Shown here piece by piece: positions 33,585 through 58,835 of a stretch of DNA of 64,000 bases. The notes below the pieces were generated by a model that ran no database searches, was not told the DNA's origin, and saw nothing but the letters and a program-made list of their open reading frames with translations. Numbering within the stretch: position 1 is the stretch's first letter; the number at the start of each line of letters is the position of its first letter. This DNA comes from Erwinia sp. HDF1-3R (GTDB lineage: Bacteria > Pseudomonadota > Gammaproteobacteria > Enterobacterales > Enterobacteriaceae): assembly GCF_039621855.1 (NCBI RefSeq), contig NZ_CP155071.1, forward strand, positions 4,340,001 through 4,404,000, written 5' to 3'. A program made the translations under genes and the position numbers.

Positions 33585-34094
33585 ATGTCAGTTTTACAGG
33601 TATTACATTTTCCTGACGAGCGCCTACGCACCGTCGCGAAACCCGTTAAAGAAGTCGATGCTAATGTCCAGCGTATCGTGGATGATATGTTCGAAACGAT
33701 GTACGCCGAGGAAGGCATTGGTCTGGCTGCCACCCAGGTTGATATCCATCAGCGTATTATTGTTATCGATGTTTCTGAGAATCGTGATGAGCGCCTGGTG
33801 TTGATTAACCCGGAAATGCTTGAAAAGAGCGGCGAAACAGGTATTGAAGAGGGTTGTCTTTCTATTCCTGAGCAGCGCGCGCTGGTTCCCCGCGCCGAGA
33901 AGGTAAAAATACGCGCTTTGAACCGTGAAGGCATTAGCTTCGAGCTTGAAGCGGATGACCTGCTTGCGATTTGTATCCAGCACGAGATGGATCATCTGGT
34001 CGGCAAACTGTTTATTGATTATCTGTCGCCAATGAAGCGCCAGCGTATTCGTCAGAAACTGGAAAAACTTTATCGCCAGAGCGCGCGTGATTAA
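33585..34094 (+). CDS. def: Peptide deformylase
   Basis: 169 residues with the three motifs GIGLAATQ (45-52), EEGCLS with metal ligand C91, and QHEMDH with H133 and H137. It removes the formyl group from nascent proteins. It is the first gene of def-fmt-rsmB and pairs functionally with fmt, 24 bases downstream. Confidence 0.98.
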   Translation: MSVLQVLHFPDERLRTVAKPVKEVDANVQRIVDDMFETMYAEEGIGLAATQVDIHQRIIVIDVSENRDERLVLINPEMLEKSGETGIEEGCLSIPEQRALVPRAEKVKIRALNREGISFELEADDLLAICIQHEMDHLVGKLFIDYLSPMKRQRIRQKLEKLYRQSARD

Positions 34095-34118
34095 CCCGTG
34101 CCATAAAAAGGTAAGAGC

Positions 34119-35063
34119 GTGTCTGACTCCCTGAAAATTATTTTTGCCGGAACACCCGATTTTGCCGCGCGCCATCTTGCTGCGCTACTGTCATCCGGCC
34201 ACAACGTTGTAGGTGTTTTCACCCAGCCGGACCGCCCTGCCGGGCGTGGCAATAAGCTCACGGCCAGCCCGGTTAAACAGCTTGCAGAGCAGCATGGTCT
34301 GCCTGTTTTCCAGCCTAAATCACTGCGTCCCGAAGAGAATCAGCAGTGGGTTGCCCAGCTTCATGCTGATGTTATGGTCGTGGTCGCCTACGGCCTGATT
34401 TTACCGGAGGCGGTGCTGGCAATGCCTCGTCTGGGCTGCATAAACGTGCATGGCTCACTCCTTCCCAAATGGCGGGGCGCGGCACCTATTCAGCGTTCAT
34501 TGTGGGCAGGGGACAGTGAAACCGGCGTCACTATTATGCAAATGGACGTCGGCCTGGATACCGGCGATATGCTGCGTAAGCTCTCCTGTCCGATTGAGCC
34601 TGAGGATACCAGCGCCTCGCTGTACAACAAGCTCGCTGACCTGGGTCCTAAGGGCATGTTGGATACCCTCGCGCAGCTCGCCAGCGGAACGGCCGTTCCT
34701 GAGGTGCAGAACGAAGCACTGGTCAGCTACGCAGAAAAACTGAGTAAAGAAGAAGCCAGGCTGGACTGGTCGCTATCTGCGTCACAGCTTGAACGCTGCA
34801 TTCGCGCCTTTAATCCATGGCCAGTCAGTTATTTTGTCGTTGACGAGCAACCGGTGAAAGTATGGAAAGCATCGGTTCTGCCGCACGTGGATAAACAGGC
34901 TGGTGAGATAGTCCAGGCTGATAAAAGGGGTATTCAGGTTGCAACGGCAGACGGCGTACTGAATATCGAAGAGCTCCAGCCTGCGGGTAAAAAAGCCATG
35001 CCGGTTCAGGATCTCCTCAATTCCCGCCGTGACTGGTTCATTCCGGGCAATATCCTTGCCTGA
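34119..35063 (+). CDS. fmt: Methionyl-tRNA formyltransferase
   Basis: 314 residues from GTG at 34119 ([20 protein letters not shown]). The formyltransferase core has [19 protein letters not shown] and the 10-formyl-THF site, followed by the C-terminal tRNA-binding OB domain ([11 protein letters not shown] to the end). It formylates initiator Met-tRNA, the counterpart of the deformylase gene before it. A hairpin (35069-35082) follows the stop. Confidence 0.97.
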   Translation: MSDSLKIIFAGTPDFAARHLAALLSSGHNVVGVFTQPDRPAGRGNKLTASPVKQLAEQHGLPVFQPKSLRPEENQQWVAQLHADVMVVVAYGLILPEAVLAMPRLGCINVHGSLLPKWRGAAPIQRSLWAGDSETGVTIMQMDVGLDTGDMLRKLSCPIEPEDTSASLYNKLADLGPKGMLDTLAQLASGTAVPEVQNEALVSYAEKLSKEEARLDWSLSASQLERCIRAFNPWPVSYFVVDEQPVKVWKASVLPHVDKQAGEIVQADKRGIQVATADGVLNIEELQPAGKKAMPVQDLLNSRRDWFIPGNILA

Positions 35064-35110
35064 TACATCGCCCGGCTTTATGTCGGGCTGATTTTGACTT
35101 GCGATCCCTT

Positions 35111-36400
35111 ATGAAAAAAATGACTAATTTGCGCAGCGTTGCTGCCCAGACCATTGAGAAAGTGGTCGAGCAGGGGCAGTCCCTGAGCAATGTACTGCCC
35201 GCTGCCCAGAAGTCCCTTGCGGAAAAAGATGGCGCTCTGCTTCAGGAGCTCTGTTATGGCGTGTTGCGTACGCTTCCTCAGCTTGAGTGGCTGATCGGCC
35301 AGCTAATGGAGCGACCTTTAACAGGTAAACAACGCACCATACATTTTTTGATTATGGTTGGGCTTTATCAGCTGATATTTACTCGTATACCTGCCCACGC
35401 CGCGCTGGCTGAAACGGTGGAAGGTGCCGTCGCTCTGAAACGCCAGCAGTTTAAAGGGGTTATTAACGGCGTGCTGCGTCAGTTCCTGCGCCAGCAGGAA
35501 GCCCTGACTGAGGCAATGAATAGCGATGAGCGTAACCACCTCCATCCTAAATGGCTGCTGACAAGGCTACAGCTGGCATGGCCCGATCGATGGCGTCAGA
35601 TTGTTGACGCTAATAACCAGCGTCCGCCTATGTGGCTGCGGGTTAACCGGCAGCATCATACCCGTGATGCCTGGCTCTCTCTTCTACAGGATGCGGGTAA
35701 AAACGCTGTCCCGCATCCTGAGCACCCTGACGCGCTGAGGCTTGAAGCCCCCTGTGGTGTAAGCCAGCTGCCGGGTTTCGCCGAGGGATGGGTGACGGTT
35801 CAGGATGCTTCAGCCCAGGGCTGTGTATCACTGCTGGATCCACAGAATGGTGAATCGATTCTGGATCTGTGTGCTGCACCTGGCGGAAAAACGACCCATA
35901 TCCTCGAAGCGGCACCACAGGCAACCGTGTTGGCTGTGGATGTTGATGCCCAGCGGCTTTCCCGTATCAGTGAAAATCTTCAGCGACTTAATTTGTCAGC
36001 CGACGTTAGAGTCGGCGATGGCAGAACACCGGCAGAATGGTGCGGAGAAACCCAGTTTGACCGCATTCTGCTTGATGCGCCCTGCTCTGCCACCGGCGTA
36101 ATACGACGTCATCCTGACATTAAATGGTTACGTCGTGACCGTGATATCGCAGAGCTCGTAGCATTGCAGGCAAATATTCTGGATGCCATCTGGCCACATC
36201 TCAAAACCGGTGGCACTCTACTTTATGCCACCTGTTCAGTATTGCCGGAAGAGAACCACTTGCAGATCGCCGCATTTATGACGCGACATAATGATGCTGT
36301 GCATATTGAGATCGGCGATACCACCTTAGCGGGTCGGCAAGTTTTCCCCGATCCAGCCGGTGGCGATGGCTTCTACTATGCGAAGTTAATAAAGAAATAA
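35111..36400 (+). CDS. rsmB: 16S rRNA m5C967 methyltransferase RsmB
   Basis: 429 residues from the ATG at 35111 ([13 protein letters not shown]); a TTG-initiated reading 12 bases upstream is less likely. An N-terminal NusB-like domain precedes the methyltransferase with SAM motif [13 protein letters not shown], the DAPCSATG motif and catalytic [10 protein letters not shown]. It methylates C967 of 16S rRNA. It follows fmt by 47 bases. Confidence 0.96.
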   Translation: MKKMTNLRSVAAQTIEKVVEQGQSLSNVLPAAQKSLAEKDGALLQELCYGVLRTLPQLEWLIGQLMERPLTGKQRTIHFLIMVGLYQLIFTRIPAHAALAETVEGAVALKRQQFKGVINGVLRQFLRQQEALTEAMNSDERNHLHPKWLLTRLQLAWPDRWRQIVDANNQRPPMWLRVNRQHHTRDAWLSLLQDAGKNAVPHPEHPDALRLEAPCGVSQLPGFAEGWVTVQDASAQGCVSLLDPQNGESILDLCAAPGGKTTHILEAAPQATVLAVDVDAQRLSRISENLQRLNLSADVRVGDGRTPAEWCGETQFDRILLDAPCSATGVIRRHPDIKWLRRDRDIAELVALQANILDAIWPHLKTGGTLLYATCSVLPEENHLQIAAFMTRHNDAVHIEIGDTTLAGRQVFPDPAGGDGFYYAKLIKK

Positions 36401-36462
36401 ACGTTGGGCCATGCGATATTCCACGTGGCCCTTAATGGCCCCAACAATCAGACTGAAGCATA

Positions 36463-37839
36463 ATGAAAATAATCATTCTTGGCGCTGGTCAGGTGGGTGG
36501 TACCCTCGCTGAAAACCTGGTAGGCGAAAATAACGATATCACGGTCGTAGACACTAATGCGATTCGCCTTCGCCAGCTACAGGATAAGTACGACCTGCGG
36601 GTGGTTCAGGGTCATGGTTCTCATCCGCGCGTACTGCGTGAAGCTGGCGCGGAAGATGCTGATATGCTGGTGGCAGTAACCAATTCTGATGAAACGAATA
36701 TGGTCGCCTGCCAGGTTGCCTATTCTCTGTTTAATACCCCAAACCGCATCGCCCGCATACGTGCGCCGGATTATATCCGTGATGCAGATAAGCTTTTCAT
36801 TCCTGAAGCGGTGCCAATTGATCATCTGATCTCTCCCGAACAGCTGGTTATTGATAATATTTACCGCCTAATCGAGTATCCCGGTGCACTGCAGGTGGTA
36901 AATTTCGCTGAGGGCAAAGTCAGCCTTGCGGTAGTCAAAGCGTATTACGGTGGGCCCCTGGTAGGGAATGCACTTTCCGTCATGCGCGATCATATGCCGC
37001 ATATAGATACGCGTGTGGCGGCGATTTTCCGCCAGGACAGGCCCATTCGCCCTCAGGGTTCAACCATCGTTGAAGCCGGGGATGAAGTATTCTTCATTGC
37101 GGCCAGCCAGCATATCAGAGCGGTGATGAGCGAGTATCAGCGGCTGGAGAAGCCTTATAAGCGCATTATGATCGTAGGCGGGGGTAATATAGGTTCCGGT
37201 TTAGCCCTGCGTCTTGAGAAAAATTACAGCGTAAAACTGATTGAACGCGATCAGCAACGCGCGGCCGAGCTGGCTGAACTCTTACAGAATACCATTGTGT
37301 TTTACGGAGATGCGTCCGATCAGGAACTGCTTGCCGAGGAACACATCGATCAGATCGATCTTTTTATCGCGATCACTAATGATGATGAAGCCAACATTAT
37401 GTCAGCGATGCTGGCTAAAAAGATGGGGGCCAAAAAGGTGATGGTACTGATCCAGCGTAAGGCCTATGTCGATCTGGTTCAGGGTAGCGTCATAGATATC
37501 GCTATATCCCCGCAGCAGGCAACAATATCGGCGTTATTAGGGCATGTGCGTAAGGCTGATATTGTCGGGGTATCATCGCTGCGCCGTGGCGTAGCAGAAG
37601 CCATTGAGGCGATTGCTCACGGCGATGAGACAACCTCCCGGGTTGTAGGGCGGGAAATCAACGATATTAAACTGCCTCCCGGTACGCTAATTGGCGCGGT
37701 TGTGCGTGGCGATGACGTCATGATCGCCAATAACAACCTGCGCATTGAGCAGGGAGATCACGTTATCATGTTCCTTACCGACAAAAAGTTTGTGGGAGAT
37801 GTTGAAAGGCTCTTTCAGCCTAGTCCCTTTTTCCTCTGA
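36463..37839 (+). CDS. trkA: Trk potassium uptake regulator TrkA
   Basis: 458 residues with two RCK halves, each with a nucleotide-binding Rossmann motif: [13 protein letters not shown] near residue 6 and [14 protein letters not shown] near residue 238, each followed by a TrkA-C domain. TrkA sits on the cytoplasmic face of TrkH/TrkG and gates potassium entry by nucleotide binding. The gene lies after rsmB, as in E. coli, with a hairpin in the gap. Confidence 0.97.
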   Translation: MKIIILGAGQVGGTLAENLVGENNDITVVDTNAIRLRQLQDKYDLRVVQGHGSHPRVLREAGAEDADMLVAVTNSDETNMVACQVAYSLFNTPNRIARIRAPDYIRDADKLFIPEAVPIDHLISPEQLVIDNIYRLIEYPGALQVVNFAEGKVSLAVVKAYYGGPLVGNALSVMRDHMPHIDTRVAAIFRQDRPIRPQGSTIVEAGDEVFFIAASQHIRAVMSEYQRLEKPYKRIMIVGGGNIGSGLALRLEKNYSVKLIERDQQRAAELAELLQNTIVFYGDASDQELLAEEHIDQIDLFIAITNDDEANIMSAMLAKKMGAKKVMVLIQRKAYVDLVQGSVIDIAISPQQATISALLGHVRKADIVGVSSLRRGVAEAIEAIAHGDETTSRVVGREINDIKLPPGTLIGAVVRGDDVMIANNNLRIEQGDHVIMFLTDKKFVGDVERLFQPSPFFL

Positions 37840-37859
37840 CAGTTCGAGCGGCCTTCTCA

Positions 37860-37895
37860 CTGTCACCCCCTCCGGGGTGGCAGCTTAAATTTTTC
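37860..37895 (+). terminator. Terminator after trkA
   Basis: CTGTCACCCC (37860-37869) pairs with GGGGTGGCAG (37874-37883, one G-U pair), followed after CTTAAA by five T. It separates def-fmt-rsmB-trkA from mscL. Confidence 0.65.
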
Positions 37896-37962
37896 CGCTT
37901 CATTCTGGTAAAAACGGGATCGTTTGTTAGACTTATCATCTGGTAAAGGATTGGAGAGAACA

Positions 37963-38373
37963 ATGAGTTTATTCAAAGAGTTTCGTGATTTCGCCATGCG
38001 CGGCAATGTTGTCGACCTGGCAGTTGGTGTCATTATTGGTGCGGCATTCGGTAAAATTGTTTCTTCACTGGTGGCAAACATCATTATGCCACCGCTGGGT
38101 CTTTTAATCGGGGGAGTGGACTTCAAATCGTTCGCCTGGGTACTTAAGCCTGCGGTTGGCGATACACCCGCGGTCGTAATGCAGTACGGTATTTTTATTC
38201 AGACCGTGTTTGATTTTGTTATCGTCGCGTTCGCCATCTTTATGGCTATCAAGCTGATGAACAAACTGCATAAGAAAAAGGAAGTGGAAAAACCCGCTCC
38301 GAAGCCCAGTGTCGAAGAAACCCTTCTCACTGAAATTCGCGATTTGCTGAAACAGCAGAATGGTCAGCCCTGA
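37963..38373 (+). CDS. mscL: Large-conductance mechanosensitive channel MscL
   Basis: 136 residues from the ATG at 37963 ([23 protein letters not shown]); the reading from 37924 adds 13 residues not in the family. TM1 contains [18 protein letters not shown]2 is about residues 72-100, and a charged C-terminal helix bundle follows. It opens under membrane tension to release solutes on osmotic downshock. Its terminator overlaps the 3' end of convergent arfA. Confidence 0.97.
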   Translation: MSLFKEFRDFAMRGNVVDLAVGVIIGAAFGKIVSSLVANIIMPPLGLLIGGVDFKSFAWVLKPAVGDTPAVVMQYGIFIQTVFDFVIVAFAIFMAIKLMNKLHKKKEVEKPAPKPSVEETLLTEIRDLLKQQNGQP

Positions 38374-38392
38374 TTACGACTTTCTTATTAAG

Positions 38393-38416
38393 AAAACCGC
38401 CGACGGCGGTTTTTTT
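38393..38416 (+). terminator. Terminator after mscL
   Basis: AACCGCC, loop GAC, GGCGGTT with seven T (to 38416). The arfA stop codon (38415-38417, minus strand) lies in its T-run. Confidence 0.92.
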
Positions 38417-38621
38417 ATGCCCGGAAAATCAGAAGGCCAGTGGTAAAGCTCTCTTTACCACTGGCCTCCCAGTTACCCTTTTTAGCGTGTTTGTCTTTAC
38501 GCCGGAAGCTGCCCTTACCCTTGTGGTTCACTTCGATCCTGACTTTAAACAAAGGATCGTGCAGTAATGCTTCAATCGCATTATCGCGGATCACACCTTT
38601 TTTGTGTTGATAACCTGACAT
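38415..38621 (-). CDS. arfA: ArfA, alternative ribosome-rescue factor
   Basis: 68 residues from the ATG at 38621 ([20 protein letters not shown]). ArfA recruits RF2 to ribosomes stalled without a stop codon when tmRNA fails. As in E. coli, the coding sequence contains a strong hairpin near its end, so most mRNA is expected to be cut, making a non-stop message whose product is normally destroyed by tmRNA. The hydrophobic tail TTGLLIFRA after the hairpin is dispensable in the family. Confidence 0.93.
   Translation of the reverse strand: MSGYQHKKGVIRDNAIEALLHDPLFKVRIEVNHKGKGSFRRKDKHAKKGNWEASGKESFTTGLLIFRA
38435..38466 (-). promoter_or_regulatory. RNase III-type hairpin inside arfA
   Basis: Perfect 14-bp arms (38435-38448 and 38453-38466) with a four-base loop lie inside the arfA frame. 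In E. coli the equivalent hairpin is cut by RNase III or causes termination and makes arfA expression depend on tmRNA failure. Confidence 0.9.
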
Positions 38622-38674
38622 CTTTTGCTCCTTAATGAGTAACGGCAAGAATATAGAGCTCACCGGATAAAAAA

Positions 38675-39097
38675 TCAATCTACTACAGCAATTTCACCTT
38701 TTTCCAGCGCTTCGAGGATCGAACAGTAGAGGCTACTGTGTGAAGTGCCGCAGCACGCATCATTCAGTCTTTTCAACGAACGTTGCATATTCTGTAGCTC
38801 AGTAATCATCCCTTCTACTTCCAACAAACGTTTCTTCACGATACCCTTCGATTCCTCGCAGGTATGATGCGCGGGATCCACGCGGATCGACAGTAATTCA
38901 CGTATTGCCTCAAGGCTAAACCCCAGCTGTCTCCCATAGCGAATGAATTTCAGTCGCTGTAAATCATTGTCGCTGTAGAGGCGAAAACCACCTTCAGTAC
39001 GGATTTCATGATCCATCATCTGCTGCTTTTCATAGTAGCGGATAGTATCTGGTGTCACATCGGCCAGTTTGGCCAGCTGACCAATTTTAAACATCAC
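38675..39097 (-). CDS. zntR: ZntR, zinc-responsive MerR-family activator
   Basis: 140 residues. The MerR helix-turn-helix ([24 protein letters not shown]) is followed by a dimer helix and the zinc-binding cysteines in HHTCEESKG and [13 protein letters not shown]. It twists the zntA promoter to activate zinc/cadmium/lead efflux. zntA is not in the window. The start overlaps the yhdN stop by four bases. Confidence 0.95.
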   Translation of the reverse strand: MMFKIGQLAKLADVTPDTIRYYEKQQMMDHEIRTEGGFRLYSDNDLQRLKFIRYGRQLGFSLEAIRELLSIRVDPAHHTCEESKGIVKKRLLEVEGMITELQNMQRSLKRLNDACCGTSHSSLYCSILEALEKGEIAVVD

Positions 39098-39465
39098 TCC
39101 TCTCCTTTAAAATGTCGATGGACACGGTTGCTATAATCGCCCTGTAAAAATGCAGTGCTCATCCCAGCCTGCCTGAGTTTCATTTCCAGTAAAACCAGCC
39201 GCTTTGCACATTGCTCATAGCTGTCATCATCGGGTGTAAGCCCTGCCAGTAATTGGTCCAGCTCGACCGCTTCGCGCCGTATTTCAAGCTCTGGTGGAAG
39301 ATAACCGGAATTTTTCATCAGACGATATGCCGCACGCAGCTCGGGGGGAACGTGGCTGTCGTCATCCAGTACAAGCTTTTTGCCGCTACCCGAAAGACCA
39401 TCCAGTTCACCATTCTTTTGCGCTTCGGCAATATGCTGCTCAACCAACTGATCTATTAGCCACAT
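39094..39465 (-). CDS. yhdN: YhdN, DUF1992 protein
   Basis: 123 residues beginning MWLIDQLVEQHIAEAQKNGELDGLSGSGK, characteristic of DUF1992 (related to a DnaJ-homologue subfamily C28 domain). Function unknown. It is coupled to zntR by ATGA overlap and lies beyond the terminator of the rplQ operon, the same neighbourhood as in E. coli. Confidence 0.92.
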   Translation of the reverse strand: MWLIDQLVEQHIAEAQKNGELDGLSGSGKKLVLDDDSHVPPELRAAYRLMKNSGYLPPELEIRREAVELDQLLAGLTPDDDSYEQCAKRLVLLEMKLRQAGMSTAFLQGDYSNRVHRHFKGEE

Positions 39466-39536
39466 AATTCACCCGCAGTAACGGAAGGGAAGATATAAGG
39501 ATAACGCTTGAAGAGGAAGAGGGGAATTTCGGACAT

Positions 39537-39563
39537 AAAAAAACCGGGCAAGCCCGGTTTTTC
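39537..39563 (-). terminator. Terminator of the alpha operon
   Basis: Minus strand AAACCGGGC, loop TT, GCCCGGTTT with T-run, 15 bases after rplQ. Confidence 0.93.
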
Positions 39564-39577
39564 CAACATACAGCAGA

Positions 39578-39988
<411 letters not shown>

Positions 39989-40004
39989 TTAACCTGTGAT
40001 CGGG

Positions 40005-40994
40005 TTATTCATCAGCAATGCTAGCGGGCGGCCAGTTTTCCAGGCGCATGCCCAGAGACAAACCACGAGAAGCCAGCACATCTTTAATCTCGGTAAGAGA
40101 TTTTTTACCAAGGTTAGGCGTTTTAAGCAGCTCAACCTCAGTACGCTGTACCAGATCACCGATGTAGTGGATAGCTTCTGCCTTAAGGCAGTTAGCAGAG
40201 CGGACAGTCAATTCCAGATCGTCAACAGGGCGCAGCAGGATCGGATCGAATTCTGGTTTCTCTTCTTTCACTTCCGGCTGACGTACATCACGTAAGTCAA
40301 CGAAAGCTTCGAGTTGTTCTGCCAGGATGGTTGCCGCACGGCGGATCGCTTCTTCAGGATCAATAGTGCCGTTGGTTTCCATTTCGATGACCAGCTTGTC
40401 CAGGTCAGTACGCTGTTCAACACGCGCTGCTTCAACATTGTAGGCGATACGCTCTACAGGGCTGTAACAGGCGTCAACTAACAGACGACCGATCGGGCGC
40501 TCATCTTCTTCCGAATGAATTCGGGCAGAAGCCGGCACATAACCACGACCACGCTGAACTTTGATACGCATGCTGATAGCAGCGTTTTCATCGGTCAGAT
40601 GGCAGATCACGTGCTGCGGCTTGACGATTTCGACATCACCATCATGGGTGATATCGGCTGCAGTCACAGGGCCAATGCCAGATTTATTCAGAGTAAGAAC
40701 AACTTCATCTTTCCCCTGAACTCTTACCGCCAGCCCTTTCAGGTTGAGCAGGATTTCCAGGATATCTTCCTGTACGCCCTCTTTGGTGCTGTACTCATGT
40801 AGTACACCATCAATTTCAACCTCGGTCACCGCGCAACCCGGCATTGATGAAAGCAGAATACGGCGCAGTGCGTTACCAAGAGTATGGCCAAAGCCACGCT
40901 CTAAAGGCTCAAGGGTCACCTTGGCGTGCGTCGAACTCACTTGCTCGATATCTACCAGGCGCGGTTTTAGAAACTCTGTCACAGAACCCTGCAT
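40005..40994 (-). CDS. rpoA: RNA polymerase alpha subunit
   Basis: 329 residues. The N-terminal dimerisation domain ([25 protein letters not shown] onwards) scaffolds the enzyme. The C-terminal domain (from about 250) has R265 in [10 protein letters not shown] and the helix-hairpin-helix segment [14 protein letters not shown], which bind UP elements and activators such as Fis and FNR, both relevant to this window. Same length as E. coli. Confidence 0.99.
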
Positions 40995-41019
40995 TGTGTC
41001 CTCTCTTTGGTACTAAGCT

Positions 41020-41658
<639 letters not shown>

Positions 41659-41672
41659 CTAAAAAACGGGCG

Positions 41673-42065
<393 letters not shown>

Positions 42066-42078
42066 TCAATCACCCCGA

Positions 42079-42435
42079 TTATTTCTTGATCGGTTTACGC
42101 GGACCCTTGCGGGTACGTGCGTTGGTCTTGGTACGCTGACCGCGCACTGGAAGACCACGACGATGACGTAAACCACGATAGCAACCAAGGTCCATAAGAC
42201 GCTTGATGCTCAGGGTGACTTCACGACGCAGATCGCCTTCAACAACAAATTTTGATACTGCATCACGCAGAATATCGATTTGCTCTTCAGACAGCTCACT
42301 GATCTTAACATTTTCTGCAATACCCGTTGATGCACAGATAGCCTGTGAGCGGGTCTTGCCGATACCGAAAATTGCAGTTAACGCGATAACGGTATGTTTA
42401 TGATCAGGAATGTTAATGCCTGCTATACGGGCCAC
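42079..42435 (-). CDS. rpsM: 30S ribosomal protein S13
   Basis: 118 residues starting with GTG at 42435 ([19 protein letters not shown]), ending in the basic tail RKPIKK. It contacts the P-site tRNA and bridge B1 at the 30S head. The GTG start and leader are the site of S4 repression, as in E. coli. Confidence 0.98.
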   Translation of the reverse strand: MARIAGINIPDHKHTVIALTAIFGIGKTRSQAICASTGIAENVKISELSEEQIDILRDAVSKFVVEGDLRREVTLSIKRLMDLGCYRGLRHRRGLPVRGQRTKTNARTRKGPRKPIKK

Positions 42436-42560
42436 TATGCACTCCTACTATTCAAATATGCGTCCCATGCCGAAAAGCCCGTTTTCAGGATACTCAAATG
42501 GGAAACGCATAGACATACAAAAGATTGGCTGGCTAATCTAGCCAGCTCAACCCGACTTTG
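42436..42560 (-). promoter_or_regulatory. S4-binding leader of the alpha operon
   Basis: The minus-strand sequence from TTTTGTATGTCTATGCG through CCTGAAAACGGGCTTTTC to AATAGTAGGAGTGCATA follows the E. coli alpha mRNA leader, whose pseudoknot binds S4 and traps the ribosome. The arms TATGCG-TTTCCCAT and ATGGGA-CGCATA can pair. An 8-bp hairpin (42528-42546) lies just upstream. Confidence 0.8.
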
Positions 42561-42580
42561 CAAGAAAAATATGCGAATAA

Positions 42581-44060
<1,480 letters not shown>

Positions 44061-44067
44061 CTGCTAC

Positions 44068-44502
44068 TTATTCCTCAATTGTACCGCCAGCAGCTTCGAT
44101 TGCAGCACGTGCGCCTTTAGTGACACGCAGACCACGAACCGTAACCGGTGCAGCGACTTCGCCAGACAGGATAATCTTAGCGAACTCAATCTGAATACCG
44201 ACAATGTTGGCAGCTTTCAGCGTGTTCAGGTCGACGATGCCGCCTTCAACTCGCGCCAGGTCAGACAGACGAACTTCTGCCGTAACCATAGCTTTACGTG
44301 AGGTGAAGCCGAACTTAGGCAGACGACGGTACAGAGGCATCTGGCCACCTTCGAAACCGCGACGTACGCCACCGCCAGAACGTGAGTTCTGACCTTTGTG
44401 ACCACGACCAGCGGTCTTGCCGAGGCCAGAACCGATACCACGACCTACACGCTTCGCAGCGTGTTTAGACCCTTCGGCCGGAGACAGAGTATTTAAACGC
44501 AT
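44068..44502 (-). CDS. rplO: 50S ribosomal protein L15
   Basis: 144 residues starting [20 protein letters not shown] with the glycine/arginine-rich extension ([21 protein letters not shown] cut here to outline, residues 29-49) that threads into 23S rRNA. Late-assembly protein, spc operon, three bases after rpmD. Confidence 0.99.
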   Translation of the reverse strand: MRLNTLSPAEGSKHAAKRVGRGIGSGLGKTAGRGHKGQNSRSGGGVRRGFEGGQMPLYRRLPKFGFTSRKAMVTAEVRLSDLARVEGGIVDLNTLKAANIVGIQIEFAKIILSGEVAAPVTVRGLRVTKGARAAIEAAGGTIEE

Positions 44503-44505
44503 CTG

Positions 44506-45201
<696 letters not shown>

Positions 45202-45206
45202 CTACC

Positions 45207-45569
<363 letters not shown>

Positions 45570-46103
45570 TTACTTCTTCTTAGCCTCTTTGGTACGCACG
45601 ACTTCGTCGGCGTAACGAACACCCTTGCCTTTATAAGGCTCAGGACGACGGTAGGCGCGTATATCAGCTGCAACTTGTCCAATCAGCTGCTTATCAGCGC
45701 CCTTGAGCACGATTTCAGTCTGAGAAGGACATTCAGCAGTGATTCCCGCTGGCAGCTCGTGGTCAACAGGGTGAGAGAAGCCAAGAGCTAAACTCACGGA
45801 GTTGCCTTTAACGGCCGCACGATAACCTACACCAACCAGCTGCAACTTCTTAGAGAAGCCTTCGGTAACACCGATAACCATACCATTCAGCAGTGCACGA
45901 GAAGTACCAGCCTGCGCCCAACCATCCGCAAAACCTTCGCGTGGAGCGAAAGTAAGGGTGTTGTCAGCATGCTTAACTTCTACAGCTTTGTTGATAGTAC
46001 GAGTCAGCTCGCCGTTTTTACCTTTAATCGAAATAACCTGACCGTCGAGTTTTATCTCTACGCCGGCAGGAATGACGACAGGTGCTTTAGCAACACGAGA
46101 CAT
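45570..46103 (-). CDS. rplF: 50S ribosomal protein L6
   Basis: 177 residues starting [20 protein letters not shown] and ending VRTKEAKKK. Two repeated L6 domains; it lies near the factor-binding site by the sarcin-ricin loop. Spc operon, 11 bases after rpsH. Confidence 0.99.
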   Translation of the reverse strand: MSRVAKAPVVIPAGVEIKLDGQVISIKGKNGELTRTINKAVEVKHADNTLTFAPREGFADGWAQAGTSRALLNGMVIGVTEGFSKKLQLVGVGYRAAVKGNSVSLALGFSHPVDHELPAGITAECPSQTEIVLKGADKQLIGQVAADIRAYRRPEPYKGKGVRYADEVVRTKEAKKK

Positions 46104-46114
46104 TCTTTCCTCCG

Positions 46115-46513
<399 letters not shown>

Positions 46514-46540
46514 TTACTCCCGTGATTCAATTGGTGACAA

Positions 46541-46855
<315 letters not shown>

Positions 46856-46860
46856 CTACC

Positions 46861-48123
<1,263 letters not shown>

Positions 48124-48190
48124 CTAATGTCAACTACTACTTCGGGACCTGATTCAGGTCGTTTAAAAGCCCCATAATTGAGGGCGCAGC

Positions 48191-48220
48191 ATTATAACAC
48201 CGCTTCTCGCATAAGGGTAG
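48191..48220 (-). promoter_or_regulatory. spc operon promoter
   Basis: Minus-strand TATAAT at 48191-48196 is followed by the GCTGCGCCC discriminator. The sequence around it (CTACCC...GCGGTGTTATAATGC) follows the E. coli spc promoter. The -35 is weak. Confidence 0.8.
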
Positions 48221-48249
48221 AAAAAATAAACGGCTCAATCGAGCCGTTT
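48221..48249 (-). terminator. Terminator of the S10 operon
   Basis: Minus strand AAACGGCTC, loop GATT, GAGCCGTTT, then ATTTTTT, 29 bases after rpsQ and just upstream of the spc promoter. Confidence 0.9.
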
Positions 48250-48277
48250 ATCTTATTTTTTAAGAGGGCTAATTCTA

Positions 48278-50490
<2,213 letters not shown>

Positions 50491-50503
50491 TTATCCTCTA
50501 AAA

Positions 50504-52899
<2,396 letters not shown>

Positions 52900-52919
52900 T
52901 CAATCGCTCAATGACCTGA

Positions 52920-53407
<488 letters not shown>

Positions 53408-53435
53408 ATTATACGTAGCTCAGCCCGTAAAGCAA
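53408..53435 (-). promoter_or_regulatory. S10 operon promoter
   Basis: Minus strand: -35 TTGCTT (53430-53435), 16-base spacer, -10 TATAAT (53408-53413), followed by GCGCGGGCC discriminator. Confidence 0.88.
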
Positions 53436-53575
53436 CCTGTTTCTGGTTCAAAGGGGGAAAAGCTGGGCCGGGGGCGGCGGGAAATAGCGCTGGAAAGTTA
53501 TCGCCCCTGCGACCAGTGAGAGAATACGTCGTTGATTTCCCGCACTATCCTGGCCCCCTGCCCTTTCACCAGGGC
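53436..53575. other. Short tufA-rpsJ gap where bfd/bfr/gsp genes are absent
   Basis: About 140 bases of non-coding sequence connect the S10 promoter with the str operon terminator. No trace of bfr, bfd, chiA or gsp coding sequence is visible. In E. coli these genes lie between tufA and rpsJ. Confidence 0.75.
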
Positions 53576-53635
53576 AAAAAAAAAAGAGCACCGAAGTGCT
53601 CTCTCTTTTTGCTATAGCGGCGTAAACGCCGCTAT
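53576..53635 (-). terminator. Double hairpin terminator of the str operon
   Basis: Minus strand: ATAGCGGCG/CGCCGCTAT (53614-53635) then GAGCAC/GTGCTC (53586-53601) with a run of about ten T. It follows tufA by 15 bases. Confidence 0.93.
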
Positions 53636-53650
53636 TACAAGTCTCGACAA

Positions 53651-54892
<1,242 letters not shown>

Positions 54893-54905
54893 TTAAAACT
54901 GTAGC

Positions 54906-57050
<2,145 letters not shown>

Positions 57051-57113
57051 TTAGTAAAACCCAGCGGTTCAGTCACTGGGACGTCCGCTGGGTTAATAAC
57101 AACTACGAAGCTG

Positions 57114-57599
<486 letters not shown>

Positions 57600-57680
57600 T
57601 TAATTCAGGATTGTCCAAAACTCTACGAGTTTATTATGACATTTAAGATAAAACGTTTGGCCTTACTTAACGGAGAACCA

Positions 57681-58158
<478 letters not shown>

Positions 58159-58180
58159 GAAATAACCAGGATATCATTCA

Positions 58181-58468
58181 TTACCAGGTCATTTGTGATG
58201 AGTTTTTTACCGTCAGCGCGACGAAATCAGTATAGCTCACCGCGGTTACTCTGGGCGAAATTTGACCAGAAAGCCCGCGCGCACTGACGTCGTCTTCGAG
58301 CACGTAAACGGATATGGGGGCACGCAGCACTAATTCAAGCGCCTGGCTCCCCTCCAGCGCGGCAAGAACCCCATCCTGAAGTAGCAGAAGGTCGTCTCCC
58401 TCAGCCAGCAACCGGAGTAGCGCGCTGAAATCGCTCTGAAAAGGGGAGTGAGTCAGGGTATGTAGCAT
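58181..58468 (-). CDS. tusB: Sulfurtransferase complex subunit TusB
   Basis: 95 residues from the ATG at 58468 ([20 protein letters not shown]), ending SSQMTW; the longer reading from 58711 lies in tusC. TusBCD relays sulfur from TusA to TusE for 2-thiouridine at tRNA position 34 (MnmA). Seven bases after tusC. Confidence 0.96.
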   Translation of the reverse strand: MLHTLTHSPFQSDFSALLRLLAEGDDLLLLQDGVLAALEGSQALELVLRAPISVYVLEDDVSARGLSGQISPRVTAVSYTDFVALTVKNSSQMTW

Positions 58469-58475
58469 AGCGTCC

Positions 58476-58835
58476 TCAGAACGATATAACGCGATCGTAT
58501 TTTGCCAGCTCGGCTCGCAATCGCTCGGGTTTGAGCACGTCGGTCGGCAGGATTGCCGTGAAATCAGCCGGGATGCCACGCTCGGCCAGCGAGGCAGAAC
58601 AGACATAGCAGCGCTCAATATCGTACAGAGGCAACACGCCAAAGGTCGCGATATAATTGCGCGAAAGAATTTTTTCGGGTTGCTGCTGCTGCATAAGCTG
58701 TAAAACGCCATCGCTGATAAAAAAGAGCGCGATCTCGTCCGTTAACGCGGAGGTAGCCAGTACGGCATCGAGCCCTTCACGTCCTGCGCTGCTGCCGTGT
58801 GGCGCCTGGGTGAAAACAAAAGCAATGCGCTTCAT
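58476..58835 (-). CDS. tusC: Sulfurtransferase complex subunit TusC
   Basis: 119 residues, [21 protein letters not shown], DsrE/F-like fold. A non-catalytic partner in the TusB2C2D2 hexamer. Its ATG overlaps the tusD stop by one base. Confidence 0.96.
   Translation of the reverse strand: MKRIAFVFTQAPHGSSAGREGLDAVLATSALTDEIALFFISDGVLQLMQQQQPEKILSRNYIATFGVLPLYDIERCYVCSASLAERGIPADFTAILPTDVLKPERLRAELAKYDRVISF

Noticed and set aside
35069..35095. Hairpin between fmt and rsmB as a strong terminator
   Set aside because: Only five GC pairs and a broken T-run (TGATTTT); cotranscription of def-fmt-rsmB is more likely.
36406..36433. Hairpin between rsmB and trkA as a terminator
   Set aside because: GGGCCA and TGGCCC arms are separated by a long loop with no T-run after them; at most an intercistronic structure.
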